Below, piece after piece: positions 37,122 to 45,288 of a DNA stretch of 46,360 bases. The position numbers and the translations under genes were made by a program. Position 1 is the stretch's first letter. Each line of letters begins with the position of its first letter. Under the pieces are notes generated by a model. That model saw nothing but the letters and a program-made list of their open reading frames with translations. It did not search any database and was not told the origin of the DNA. This DNA comes from Cognatilysobacter terrigena. Its GTDB lineage: Bacteria; Pseudomonadota; Gammaproteobacteria; Xanthomonadales; Xanthomonadaceae. The stretch is taken from positions 1 to 46,360 of the forward strand of contig NZ_SELT01000023.1 in the NCBI RefSeq assembly GCF_004361065.1, written 5' to 3'.

Positions 37122-37208
37122 GGCGGCCTCAGGGTCAATTAATGAACCGGTCGGTACTGTAAAATTACCGAACGCCTCGGTCCAGTATTTCGAGTAGGAT
37201 TCCGACCA
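37122..37208. promoter_or_regulatory. Divergent TetR/RND control region with candidate operator
   Basis: CGGTA-N9-TACCG (37152-37170) is an inverted repeat of operator size between the TetR and adaptor genes. A TAAAAT inside it (37160-37165) may be a plus-strand -10. TAGGAT (37195-37200) lies 8 bases before the TetR ATG, an alternative leaderless start. A palindromic ACCGGT (37147-37152) adjoins. Binding is inferred. Confidence 0.55.
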
Positions 37209-37874
37209 ATGGCCCCGATCCGCCCCTATCGCTCCGACGACACCGCCGCCCGCGCGGCCGGTCCCGGTCGTCCCAAGGATCTGGCCAAGCGCGAAGCCAT
37301 CCTCGATGCATCGAAGACGCTGTTCGTGCAGTTGGGCTTCGACGCGGTGTCGATGGACCAGATCGCGTCGGCGGCCGGCGTCAGCAAGCTCACCGTGTAC
37401 AGCCACTTCGGTGACAAGGAGACGCTGTTCGCCGCGGCAGTCGAATCGCATTGCGCGAACGGAATGCCGGCATCGCTGTTCGAAGACCGCCCTTCGACGC
37501 CCGTGCGCGAACGCCTGATGGAGATCGCGACGGCGTTCTACGCGATGATCTCGTCGCCCGAGGCCATCGCCGGACACCGCATCCTGTGCAGCCCGCAGCT
37601 CGCGAATTCGCACCTGCCGCAGTTGTTCTGGGAGTCCGGCCCACGGCGTGTGCAGGACGGCTTCGCCGCGTTGCTCGACGGTCGCGTCGCCGCGGGCGAA
37701 CTGGACATCGCCGACACCGCACTCGCGTCGTCGCAATTCTTCACGCTGCTCAAGGGCGAGCCGCACGCACGCATGGTGTTCGGCTGCGGTTGCGGCGGCG
37801 ACGTCAACCTCGAACCCGCCACGCACGTTGCTGCATGCGTCGACATGTTCCTGCGCGCGTATGGCCGGCGATGA
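37209..37874 (+). CDS. TetR-family repressor
   Basis: The 221-residue regulator has the helix-turn-helix in residues about 28-75 ('MDQIASAAGVSKLTVYSHFGDKETLF'-like), preceded by a basic arm containing 'GRPKDLAKREAIL'. The ligand-binding part is helical, with a 'GCGCGG' Cys pair near the end that might sense redox or metal, but this is unproven. It is divergent from the adaptor/RND pair, the classical arrangement for a local repressor. Position and family make it the probable repressor of the pump and of itself. Confidence 0.92.
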   Translation: MAPIRPYRSDDTAARAAGPGRPKDLAKREAILDASKTLFVQLGFDAVSMDQIASAAGVSKLTVYSHFGDKETLFAAAVESHCANGMPASLFEDRPSTPVRERLMEIATAFYAMISSPEAIAGHRILCSPQLANSHLPQLFWESGPRRVQDGFAALLDGRVAAGELDIADTALASSQFFTLLKGEPHARMVFGCGCGGDVNLEPATHVAACVDMFLRAYGRR

Positions 37875-37974
37875 GGGACCAAGGCGTGACCACCGTCCCG
37901 GTGACTTCCGGCACTCGGGCCTTCACATGCCCGCACGCGATCCTGAACACCCCGGGCGCCTGCGCCCATCCCGG

Positions 37975-37980
37975 TAGAAT
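37975..37980 (+). promoter_or_regulatory. -10 element TAGAAT of the isoaspartyl-methyltransferase-like gene
   Basis: TAGAAT ends 30 bases before the ATG at 38011, in otherwise G/C-rich DNA. A -35 is not obvious. Confidence 0.5.
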
Positions 37981-38010
37981 TGCGGTCCTTTTCCCCACCG
38001 ATCCACGCCG

Positions 38011-38664
38011 ATGACGCCCGACTACGCCCACGCCCGCGAACTCATGGTGGAACAGCAAGTCCGCCCCTGGGACGTGTTGGAACCGCGCGTGATCGACGTG
38101 CTGGCCACCGTGCCGCGCGAACTGTTCGTGCCGACGCCGTATCTCGGCAGCGCGTACGCCGACATCGCGCTTCCGCTCGCGCACGGCGACTACATGCTGA
38201 AGCCGGTCGTCGCCGGCCGCGCGCTCGAAGCGCTGCGCCCGCAGGACACCGACGACGTGCTGGAGATCGGCACCGGCAGCGGTTACGTCACCGCCTGCCT
38301 CGCCGCGCTCGCGCGCGAAGTCACGACCATCGACCAGCATGCCGACTTCATCGACGCCGCGCGTGCGCGACTCGAGAAGGTCGGTGCCGCGAACGTTCGA
38401 CTCGAAGTCGGCGACGCGCTGACGTGGTCGACCGATCGCCATTTCGACGCGATCTGCGTCAATGCGGCGGTCGACACGATTCCGTCGCAGTTCCTCTCGA
38501 TGCTGAAGCCGGGCGGCCGCATGTTCATCGTCCGCGGTCGCTCGCCGGCGATGGAAGCGGTGCTCGTGCGCAACGAAAAGTCCGCGCCGCGCATCGAATC
38601 GTTGTTCGAAACCGATATCCCGTACCTCGTCGGCGCCGCCCCGGTGCCGGTGTTCCAGTTCTGA
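38011..38664 (+). CDS. Protein-L-isoaspartate O-methyltransferase-like protein
   Basis: The 217-residue methyltransferase has the PCMT fold and the motif I block 'VLEIGTGSGYVTACLAAL' (about 84-101), 'VTTIDQHADFIDAARARLE' and 'FDAICVNAAVDTIPSQFLSMLKPGGRMFIV'. The N-terminal 'LMVEQQVRPWDVLEPRVIDVLATVPRELFVP' is typical of this branch, which is found beside tolC in related bacteria. The classical repair motif is less complete than in Pcm itself, so it may methylate something else. It lies 97 bases before tolC, with a small hairpin/short-ORF region in between. Confidence 0.85.
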   Translation: MTPDYAHARELMVEQQVRPWDVLEPRVIDVLATVPRELFVPTPYLGSAYADIALPLAHGDYMLKPVVAGRALEALRPQDTDDVLEIGTGSGYVTACLAALAREVTTIDQHADFIDAARARLEKVGAANVRLEVGDALTWSTDRHFDAICVNAAVDTIPSQFLSMLKPGGRMFIVRGRSPAMEAVLVRNEKSAPRIESLFETDIPYLVGAAPVPVFQF

Positions 38665-38713
38665 GTCCGATGCCCGCGGGGGGACCGCGCGGGCAGAGGA
38701 AGCCGGTTTTGCC

Positions 38714-38764
38714 ATGACGACGCCGCGCCGAACGCGCGGTTTTCCAGGAAGCCTTCCGACATGA
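38714..38764 (+). other. Short upstream ORF ending on the tolC start
   Basis: ATG at 38714 opens a 16-codon frame whose TGA (38762-38764) overlaps the tolC ATG (ATGA). Inside it lies a stem CCGCGC/GCGCGG followed by TTTT (38723-38743). There is no clear ribosome site for the ORF. It may couple translation or be chance. Confidence 0.3.
38723..38743 (+). terminator. Weak terminator-like hairpin before tolC
   Basis: CCGCGC (38723-38728), loop CGAAC, GCGCGG (38734-38739), then TTTT. It is just after the isoaspartyl-methyltransferase-like gene. The short stem makes it a weak candidate. Confidence 0.4.
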
Positions 38765-40179
38765 TCCGCCGCCCGCTCGTCCTTGCCCTCGTGATCGCCC
38801 TGGCTCCCGCGGCCGCCTCCGCGGAAGACCTGATGCAGGTCTACTCGCTCGCCCGCGAAAACGACCCGCAGCTCGCGGCCTCGCAATCGAGCCGTCTCGC
38901 CACCCGCGAGGGTGAAGTGCAGGCGCGCGCGGCGATGCTGCCGCAGATTGGGGGTTCGGCGTCGTTGACGCGCTCGCGCAGCGAAGGTCCGTCGACGTCG
39001 ACGCAGTTCGACCCCGCAACGGGCGCACCCGTTCGCTTCACCGGCGACAGCGAGAGCAATACGACCTCGCGCACGCTCGGCGTCGACGTGCAACAGATGC
39101 TTTTCGACCGCTCGCGCTTCACCGTGCTCAAGAGCCAGCAGGCGCTGAGTCGCGCCAGCGACTTCAACGTGCAGGCGGCGGATGACACGCTGATCACGCG
39201 GACGTCGGCGGCCTACTTCAACACGCTGGTCGCGATCGAGACGCTGACCGCAGCGGAAGCCTCCGAGGCCGCACTGAAGAAGCAGTTCGACGCCGCGTCC
39301 AAGCGCCTCGAAGTGGGCCTGGCGCCGATCACGGACGTGCACGAAGCCCGCGCGCAGTACGACAGCGCGCGTGCGAACACGATCGTCGCGCGCAACGCGG
39401 TGCTCGACGCCTATCAGGCGCTGGCCGAGATCACCGGCAAGCCCGTCGGCGCGCTCAAGGCGCTGCCGGAGGATTTCCAGCCGACGCTCGCCGAGTCGGG
39501 TACCGCCGCGAGCTGGGTCGCCCGTGCGCTCGAGAACAACCCGTCGTTGCACGCCGCCGAAGAGCAGCTGGCATCGGCCAATGAGAACGTCGAGACCGCA
39601 CGTTCCGGTCACTGGCCGACGCTGTACCTCAACGGCTCGTACGGCGATCGCAAGACGACGGGCGACAGCACGTTCAGCGCCGGCAGCCTGTCGTCGACCA
39701 ACCCGATCGACAGCCAGAGCCGCGGCCCGTCGGTGGGTGTCACGCTCAACGTGCCGATCTTTTCCGGCGGTGCCGTGTCGTCCCGCGTGCGCCAGGCGCT
39801 CGCGAACCGCGACGTCGTCGCTGATCAGGTCGAGCAGCAGCGTCGTGCGCTGATTCGCAACACCAACGCCGCGTATCAGGCGCTGGCCGCGGGCATCACC
39901 GAAGTCGAATCGCGTCGCGCGGCGCTGACCTCGGCTCGCGCCGCGTTCGAGGCATCGCAGGTCGGCCTTGAGGTCGGCACGCGCACGGTGCTCGACGTGT
40001 TGAACAATCAGCAGAACGTGCTGGTTGCCGCCCGCCTCTACTCGCAGGCTCGCTACAGCTTCCTGCAGGCTCGCCTGCTGCTCGATCAGTCGGCGGGCAC
40101 GCTCGATGTGGCCGACGTGCAGGACGTGAACCGTCTGCTGACCGTCACGGCGCCGACGCCGGTGCCGGTCACGCCGTAA
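38761..40179 (+). CDS. tolC: TolC-family outer-membrane channel
   Basis: The 472-residue protein has a signal peptide ('LVLALVIALAPAAASAEDL', cleavage about 21). It has the doubled outer-membrane efflux repeat: 'LMQVYSLARENDPQLAASQ' at the first repeat, 'RLEVGLAPITDVHEARAQYD' (the equatorial region), and at the second repeat 'ALENNPSLHAAEEQLASANENVETARSGHWPTL', 'GVTLNVPIFSGGAVSSRVRQAL' and 'QVGLEVGTRTVLDVLNNQQNVL'. It is the probable exit duct for the RND pump (36020-32814), and maybe for other exporters. A strong terminator follows. Confidence 0.94.
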   Translation: MIRRPLVLALVIALAPAAASAEDLMQVYSLARENDPQLAASQSSRLATREGEVQARAAMLPQIGGSASLTRSRSEGPSTSTQFDPATGAPVRFTGDSESNTTSRTLGVDVQQMLFDRSRFTVLKSQQALSRASDFNVQAADDTLITRTSAAYFNTLVAIETLTAAEASEAALKKQFDAASKRLEVGLAPITDVHEARAQYDSARANTIVARNAVLDAYQALAEITGKPVGALKALPEDFQPTLAESGTAASWVARALENNPSLHAAEEQLASANENVETARSGHWPTLYLNGSYGDRKTTGDSTFSAGSLSSTNPIDSQSRGPSVGVTLNVPIFSGGAVSSRVRQALANRDVVADQVEQQRRALIRNTNAAYQALAAGITEVESRRAALTSARAAFEASQVGLEVGTRTVLDVLNNQQNVLVAARLYSQARYSFLQARLLLDQSAGTLDVADVQDVNRLLTVTAPTPVPVTP

Positions 40180-40198
40180 TCGCGGTGCTGTCGTAATC

Positions 40199-40227
40199 AA
40201 AAGGCCGTCGGAAACGACGGCCTTTTT
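40199..40227 (+). terminator. Intrinsic terminator after tolC
   Basis: AAAGGCCGTC-GGAAAC-GACGGCC followed by TTTTTGTTT, 20 bases past the tolC stop. Confidence 0.9.
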
Positions 40228-40255
40228 GTTTGTCGAGGACGCCGCCCGGAGTCGG

Positions 40256-40356
40256 CAACTTTATGCCTCGCTCAAAGCGAGCCGCGAACCGGGCATCGCG
40301 ACACCGCGTGGGTAGAAGCGCCACGGCATTCCCGTGCATGGCGCGGCTAAAGCCGT
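40256..40356. repeat. REP-like intergenic palindromic element (candidate)
   Basis: Three short hairpins lie in series in non-coding DNA: CTCGCT-CAA-AGCGAG, CACGG-CATTC-CCGTG, and CGGCT-AA-AGCCG. The layout recalls small palindromic intergenic repeats known from Xanthomonas/Lysobacter genomes, and the last stem sits at the end of the Kdo-transferase gene. Only one copy is seen in this window, so a repeat is inferred from form. Confidence 0.35.
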
Positions 40357-41660
40357 TACGGCTTCGCGGGCAAGTCGCCTTCCACCAACGCGAGCGTGCG
40401 CTCTAGCGCACCGCGTCCTGACTCGACCAAGGCGCGTCCACTCGCGGCCATTGAAGCTCGCAACGCTTCATCGCCCAGCATCGTCGCCAATGCGTCCGCG
40501 ACACCCGCCTCGTCCTGCGCGATCTTCAACGCGCCGGCCGCGGCCAAACGGTGCGAGATGTCGGCGAAGTTGTGCAGGTGGGGGCCGGTCGCGATCGGCG
40601 TACCCGTCGCCGCGGGCTCGAGCAGGTTGTGCCCGCCGATCGGTTGCAGCGATCCGCCGACGAACGTGACGTCCGCGCAGGCGAAGAAATTCAGCAGTTC
40701 GCCGAGGGTGTCGATGACGAAGACGTCGCAGCTCGGAGTCGCCCACCGTTCGACCGAACGTCGTGTCGTGCGGAAACCGAGCGCGGACGACTGCTCGAAC
40801 GCCGCACGGAAACGCTCCGGATGACGCGGCGCCCACATGAGCAGCAGGTCCGGCCATCGACCGCGCAGGCGACGATGGATCGCGAGCACGGCGGCCTCTT
40901 CGTCGGGATGCGTGCTCGCCGCGATCCACGCGAGACGGCCCGCACGGCGCGCGCGGCAATCACGACCGAACGCTTCGACCGTCGGCGGCAACGTCAGGTC
41001 GAACTTCAGGTTGCCGGTGTCGTGCACGCATTCGGGACGCGCACCGAGCGCGACGAAGCGACGCGCATCCGCATGCGACTGCGCACCGACGCCACGCAGC
41101 GTGCGCACGGCGCGGCGCACGAGTGGCGCGAGCACCTGGTAGCCCCTCAACGAACGCGCGGAGAGGCGTGCGTTCAACACATACGCCGGAACGCCGTGGT
41201 CGCGGCAGCCGAACAGCAGGTTCGGCCACAACTCGGTTTCCATGATGAGCGCGGCGTATGGGCGGAAATGACGGAGAAAGCGCGACACCGCGCCGGGCAG
41301 GTCATACGGCAGATAGACGTGGTCGACGCGGTCGCCCCACAGCGCACGGACGCGTGCCGAGCCGGTCGGCGTAATCGTCGTGACGAGCAAACGCAGGTCG
41401 GCGCGACGCTCGAGCAGCGCGTTGACCAGCGGAATCGCGGCGTTAACTTCACCGACGGAGACGGCGTGCACCCACAGCACACGCTGGTCGCGCGGCGGGC
41501 CGAAACTCGCATATCGCTCACTCCAGCGTTCGAAGTACGCGGCCTGGCGGAAACCGCGCCAGATCAGGTGGTAGACCGTGAACGGCGTGAGCACGTACAG
41601 CGCGAGCGAGTACAGCGCACGCAGCAGAGGCTCGAGGCGGTCGCGGACGGGCGCGTCCAT
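40356..41660 (-). CDS. waaA: Kdo transferase (lipid IVA 3-deoxy-D-manno-octulosonic acid transferase)
   Basis: The 434-residue GT30 enzyme adds Kdo to the lipid A precursor. It has 'LWVHAVSVGEVNAAIPLVNAL', 'VYLPYDLPGAVSRFLRHFRPYAALIMETELWPNL', 'NARLSARSLRGY', 'APRHPERF' and the donor site 'ADVTFVGGSLQPIGGHNLLEPAATGTP'. The start at 41660 is inside the stop of the upstream acyltransferase (TGATG), typical of tight operons. Nucleotide and acceptor binding residues appear intact. It is the last gene of a four-gene envelope operon. Confidence 0.95.
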   Translation of the reverse strand: MDAPVRDRLEPLLRALYSLALYVLTPFTVYHLIWRGFRQAAYFERWSERYASFGPPRDQRVLWVHAVSVGEVNAAIPLVNALLERRADLRLLVTTITPTGSARVRALWGDRVDHVYLPYDLPGAVSRFLRHFRPYAALIMETELWPNLLFGCRDHGVPAYVLNARLSARSLRGYQVLAPLVRRAVRTLRGVGAQSHADARRFVALGARPECVHDTGNLKFDLTLPPTVEAFGRDCRARRAGRLAWIAASTHPDEEAAVLAIHRRLRGRWPDLLLMWAPRHPERFRAAFEQSSALGFRTTRRSVERWATPSCDVFVIDTLGELLNFFACADVTFVGGSLQPIGGHNLLEPAATGTPIATGPHLHNFADISHRLAAAGALKIAQDEAGVADALATMLGDEALRASMAASGRALVESGRGALERTLALVEGDLPAKP

Positions 41661-42580
41661 CAGTACGGGGCGGCCTCGCCGTCGGGACGACGCTTGAAGC
41701 GTCGATGGATCCACAGGTACTGCGACGGCGCTTCGCGCACCATCGCTTCGATCGCGGCGTTGACGCGCGCGCTATCGATGGCGGCATCGGTCGACGGAAA
41801 ATCCTCGAGCGGCGGCGCTATGCGCAGGATGTAGCGATCGCCTTCGCGTCGATGGAAGAACGGCACGACGGCACAGCCACTCACGCGTGCGAACTGGTGC
41901 GTCGCCGTGATCGTCGCCGCGGGTACGCCGAAGAACGGCGCGAACACCGTGTCCTTGCCGCGCATGTCCTGGTCGGGCGCATACCAGAGGAACCCGCCCT
42001 GCTTCAGGTGGCGCATCGCCGCGCGGATCTCGTCGTTGGCGAACATCGCCGCGGCGTAGCGCAAGCGTCCTCGCTTGACGGCCCACTCCATGACCGGATT
42101 GCGATAGCGCCGGTACATGCCCGCCAGAGGCACGTGGTCGCACAGCAGGCGCCCGGCCATTTCCAGCGTCATGAAATGGCCGGAAATCATCAGCACGCCG
42201 CGACCTTGCGCTTGCAGCGCGCGCAGATGCTCCAGCCCTTCGATCACGACGTCACGACGCATCGGCGCGATGTCGCCCCACCAGGCGCGCGCGAATTCGA
42301 ACAGACCGATGCCGAAGTCGCGGAACGTCTCGTGCAGCAGGCGCGTGCGCGACGCCTCGTCGAGCTCCGGAAAGCACAGGCGCAGGTTCACGCGCGCAGC
42401 ATGGCGACGCGGCGGCGCGAGCACGAAGGCGATCGCGCCGAGCAGGCGTCCGACCCCGCGTTGCACGGGCCACGGCACACGCCCCGCCGCGGCGAGCACC
42501 GCGACACCGGCGCGCATCGGCCAGTGCCGCAGGCCGCGGGGCACCGGTCCAGCCGAGGTCGGGCTTGCGGCGTCGGTCAT
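41660..42580 (-). CDS. Lipid A late acyltransferase (LpxL/HtrB type)
   Basis: The 306-residue membrane-associated acyltransferase has the catalytic 'HFMTLE' (H-x4-E) motif, preceded by 'GRGVLMIS', 'LAGMYRRYRNPVMEWAVKRGR' and 'GFLWYAPDQDMRGKDTVFAPFFG'. This matches the late acyltransferases that add laurate or myristate to Kdo2-lipid A. LpxL versus LpxM cannot be decided here, though the latter uses the same fold. It starts with ATGA overlap with the ligase gene and passes to waaA through a one-base overlap, consistent with joint production. Confidence 0.9.
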   Translation of the reverse strand: MTDAASPTSAGPVPRGLRHWPMRAGVAVLAAAGRVPWPVQRGVGRLLGAIAFVLAPPRRHAARVNLRLCFPELDEASRTRLLHETFRDFGIGLFEFARAWWGDIAPMRRDVVIEGLEHLRALQAQGRGVLMISGHFMTLEMAGRLLCDHVPLAGMYRRYRNPVMEWAVKRGRLRYAAAMFANDEIRAAMRHLKQGGFLWYAPDQDMRGKDTVFAPFFGVPAATITATHQFARVSGCAVVPFFHRREGDRYILRIAPPLEDFPSTDAAIDSARVNAAIEAMVREAPSQYLWIHRRFKRRPDGEAAPY

Positions 42581-43905
42581 GCGTCGGCGGTGACGGTCGG
42601 CGTGCGATCCGTCGCGTAGAGGCTGCCCGCGTACAGCGCGAACAGCATCAGCGTCAGCCCGCCCCAGAACGTCGAATAGAACGCGAGGTGCGTGTTGAAG
42701 GGGAACACGGTGACGACCAGCGCATACATGGCCGGCCGCGCGTGCATGCGTGCTTCGGGGTCGGCGTAGCGCCATGCCCGCCACGCCTGCGCGGCGCCGG
42801 CCAGCCACAGGATCAGGCCGAGGAAGCCCGTCTCGCTGAGGATCTCCAGCACGATCTGATGCGCATGCAGCGCGGGCCCTTCGCCCCATTCCGCGCGCTG
42901 GCCGGGCAACGGATCGCAGGACGGAAACGCGTCGCGGAAGCGGCGCACGCCGACGCCGTTGAACGGATGATCCTTGACCATGCACGTCGCCGCCGACCAG
43001 ATGCGGCCACGACCCGAGAGGGCGCTGTCGACATCGCGATGGTCGCCCGCAAGCACGAGCGTCGTGCGCTCGATGCGCTCGCGCACCTGCGGCACGCTGA
43101 CGGTGAGCAGCGCAAGCGCGACCGCGCCGAAGGCGAACACGCCCATCAGGCGCTTCCAGCCGAGCAGGCGCCAGCCCGACAGCACCAGCACGAGCCCGTA
43201 GGTGATCCACGAGGCGCGTGAACCCGCGAGCACGATGACGATGCCCACCCCCGCCGCCGCGACCAGCCAGCCCGCCGCGCGGAAGCGTCGCGCCGCTTCG
43301 TACAGAAGGAACGGCGAAAGGCTCGCGACGACCTGTCCGAGCTTGAGATTGCACGGACCCAGGAAGCCGCTGAGGCGATCGACCACGAGCGACGCATCCG
43401 CCGGACACATGCCCCGCCCGCTGATCGCATGTTTCGCGTGGTCGAGCAGGTTGAAGATGGGACTCGTGCCGGTCATCGCCTGCAGCAACGCGTCGGCGAC
43501 CCACACCAGCACGATGATGCCCAGCCCTGCGAACGTCTTGCGTCGGCTGTCGGCGTTGGCGACCGACGCCGCGACCAGCCACAGGAACGGCAGATGGCGC
43601 AGGTCGGCGGCGGCGTCGAGCAGCGCGCGCGGCGGGTCGAACGTGTCGAACGCGGACACCAGGCGCGGCACCCAGTACGCGGCGAACATCAGCGTCGTCA
43701 GCGCCCACGCCTGTCCGCTCAGCAGCTGCGTGCCGCCGCGGAAGCGCGCACGCACGAGCATGTACATCGCGATCAGCGCGCCGATGACGAGCACGGCTTC
43801 CGCATAGCCCGGCGCCGGCCACAGCGCGACGAACGCGAGCACCCACGCGGGCGCCCAGCGCCAGCCGGTGACGCGGTCAGCCGGCGAGTTCGTGATAGAC
43901 GCCAA
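42577..43905 (-). CDS. O-antigen ligase/polymerase (Wzy_C/WaaL family)
   Basis: The 442-residue protein has about 11-12 membrane helices and a large periplasmic loop ('RIWSAATCMVKDHPFNGVGVRRFRDAFPSC' region, about 285-330). This is the Wzy_C hallmark 'HPFNGVGVRRFRDAF', plus 'ALHAHQIVLEILSETG'. Either lipid A-core O-antigen ligase or polymerase is possible. The gene begins at a TTG (43905), supported by AGGAGG with a 6-base spacing (43912-43917). It overlaps the glycosyltransferase end by 29 bases. Confidence 0.88.
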   Translation of the reverse strand: MASITNSPADRVTGWRWAPAWVLAFVALWPAPGYAEAVLVIGALIAMYMLVRARFRGGTQLLSGQAWALTTLMFAAYWVPRLVSAFDTFDPPRALLDAAADLRHLPFLWLVAASVANADSRRKTFAGLGIIVLVWVADALLQAMTGTSPIFNLLDHAKHAISGRGMCPADASLVVDRLSGFLGPCNLKLGQVVASLSPFLLYEAARRFRAAGWLVAAAGVGIVIVLAGSRASWITYGLVLVLSGWRLLGWKRLMGVFAFGAVALALLTVSVPQVRERIERTTLVLAGDHRDVDSALSGRGRIWSAATCMVKDHPFNGVGVRRFRDAFPSCDPLPGQRAEWGEGPALHAHQIVLEILSETGFLGLILWLAGAAQAWRAWRYADPEARMHARPAMYALVVTVFPFNTHLAFYSTFWGGLTLMLFALYAGSLYATDRTPTVTADA

Positions 43906-44998
43906 GCGTCGCCTCCTGCATGGCCTTCAACGTGAGCGGAATGCTAGCCGGCAGTACCGGGGGCCGCGCGAGAAGATCGCGCGCGGTGGCGTACAGGCGG
44001 TCGAGATCGAACGGCGCGACGGCGCCCTGCGGCTCGAAGTCCTCGAGCAGTTCGCCGACGCCGCCATGCGCCCAGCCGAGTACCGGGCGGCCGACGGACA
44101 AGGCCTCGATCACCGTGCGTCCGAACGATTCCGGCTTGCGCGACAGCTGCAGCACGAGGTCGCTCGCGGCATAGGCGCGTGCGATGGCGTCGGTGGGCGG
44201 CGTGAATGCGATTGCGTCGGCGATGCCGAGCTGTGCGGCGTCGCGCTCCAGCTCGGCGATGTAGGCCTCGCGACCGGCTTCGCGTGCGCCCGGCAGCCAC
44301 AGGCGTGCGTCGGTGCCGTCGGCGCGGAGCTTCGCGAGCAGCGCGAGGCCGTCGCCATGCCCTTTCAGTCGCGTGCCGCGACCGGGCAGCAACAGCAGCG
44401 GGCCGTCGCCGTGCAACGCGGGATGCTGCGACGCGGCCCAGGCGCGTGCATCGGAATCCGGATGCGGTGCGCGCGGAAATGCGGTCGCATCGATACCGCG
44501 CGGACTGACGCGCAGCTTCGCAGGATCGGTCGACGGGTAATGCTCGAGCACGTAGTCGCGAACGGTGCGCGACACGCAGATCACGCGTTCGCCCCGCGTC
44601 ATCACCGCGCTGTAGCGCGACGGCGAATTCAGGCCGTGCACGGTGGTGACGAGGCGCGGACGTCGCAAGGCTTCGATGCCACGAAGCGCCATCACCCCGA
44701 CCCATGCGGGCATGCGCGAACGCGCGTGGACGATGTCCGCGCCGTCGATCGCGCGTCGCAATGCCGGTACGTGGCGCAGCACGAACGGCGACTTCGCGCC
44801 GATGTCGAGCGTCACGTGGCGTGCGCCCATCGCTTCGAGCCGCGGTACCAACCGCCCGCCGCGCGACACGACAATGGCGCGATGGCCGGCGTCGACCAGC
44901 GCCTGCGCGATCTCGAGAGTGGAGCGTTCGACGCCGCCGGACTCCAGCGCGGGCAGCAGCTGGACGACGGTGAGTGGCCGATGCGGAGCGGGCGTCAT
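43877..44998 (-). CDS. GT4 family glycosyltransferase (LPS core/capsule type)
   Basis: The 373-residue GT-B enzyme has the N-terminal 'VVQLLPALESGGVERSTLEIA', 'PGRGTRLKGHGDGL' and the C-terminal nucleotide-sugar motif 'SRKPESFGRTVIEALSVGRPVLGWAHGG' (E-x7-E type). The neighbours suggest LPS core or O-antigen assembly. The start at 44998 gives the full N-terminal beta strand; an upstream frame (45052) would add a tail of no similarity. Donor and acceptor are unknown. Confidence 0.9.
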   Translation of the reverse strand: MTPAPHRPLTVVQLLPALESGGVERSTLEIAQALVDAGHRAIVVSRGGRLVPRLEAMGARHVTLDIGAKSPFVLRHVPALRRAIDGADIVHARSRMPAWVGVMALRGIEALRRPRLVTTVHGLNSPSRYSAVMTRGERVICVSRTVRDYVLEHYPSTDPAKLRVSPRGIDATAFPRAPHPDSDARAWAASQHPALHGDGPLLLLPGRGTRLKGHGDGLALLAKLRADGTDARLWLPGAREAGREAYIAELERDAAQLGIADAIAFTPPTDAIARAYAASDLVLQLSRKPESFGRTVIEALSVGRPVLGWAHGGVGELLEDFEPQGAVAPFDLDRLYATARDLLARPPVLPASIPLTLKAMQEATLGVYHELAG

Positions 44999-45023
44999 GC
45001 CGGGCGCGGAGCCGCGGAGCGCC

Positions 45024-45230
45024 TCAGTCCTCCAGCGCGAAGTGCGCGCCACAGTACGGGCACTGGCACTCGCGCTCGGCCTCGATCGGCAGGTAGACGC
45101 GCGGATGCGAGTTCCAAAGCGCCATTTCCGGCAGCGGGCAGCTCAGCGGCAGGTCCTTGCGGCCGACGACGTAGCGCTGGCGGGCGTTGGCCGGCTCGGC
45201 ATTCTGCGGAGAGGCGGTGCGGTCGGTCAT
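45024..45230 (-). CDS. CHCC-type zinc-finger protein
   Basis: The 68-residue protein has the zf-CHCC signature: Cys in 'LSCPLPEMALWNSHP', His of 'HPRVYLPI', and 'CQCPYCGAHF'. The same domain occurs in the NDUFS6 accessory subunit of complex I, but free bacterial copies have unknown function. The start at 45230 is normal for the family. It lies 26 bases upstream of the glycosyltransferase on the same strand. Confidence 0.9.
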   Translation of the reverse strand: MTDRTASPQNAEPANARQRYVVGRKDLPLSCPLPEMALWNSHPRVYLPIEAERECQCPYCGAHFALED

Positions 45231-45260
45231 GGACGGCAGGACGGTGCGGTGAGGCGGCGG

Positions 45261-45266
45261 ATTCTA
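45261..45266 (-). promoter_or_regulatory. -10 TAGAAT of the zinc-finger gene
   Basis: On the minus strand TAGAAT lies about 30 bases before the ATG. It is the best -10 in the gap between the pirin and zinc-finger genes and may drive the whole envelope operon. No -35 is obvious. Confidence 0.5.
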
Positions 45267-45288
45267 CCAGCCGGCCCGTGGGCGCCCG

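Noticed and set aside
34083-37142. A 1019-codon open frame antisense to the RND/adaptor genes
   Set aside because: It reads an Arg/His/Gln-rich low-complexity protein with no family features. The opposite strand is a clear RND permease and adaptor. In G/C-rich codon usage, stop codons are rare in this antisense frame.
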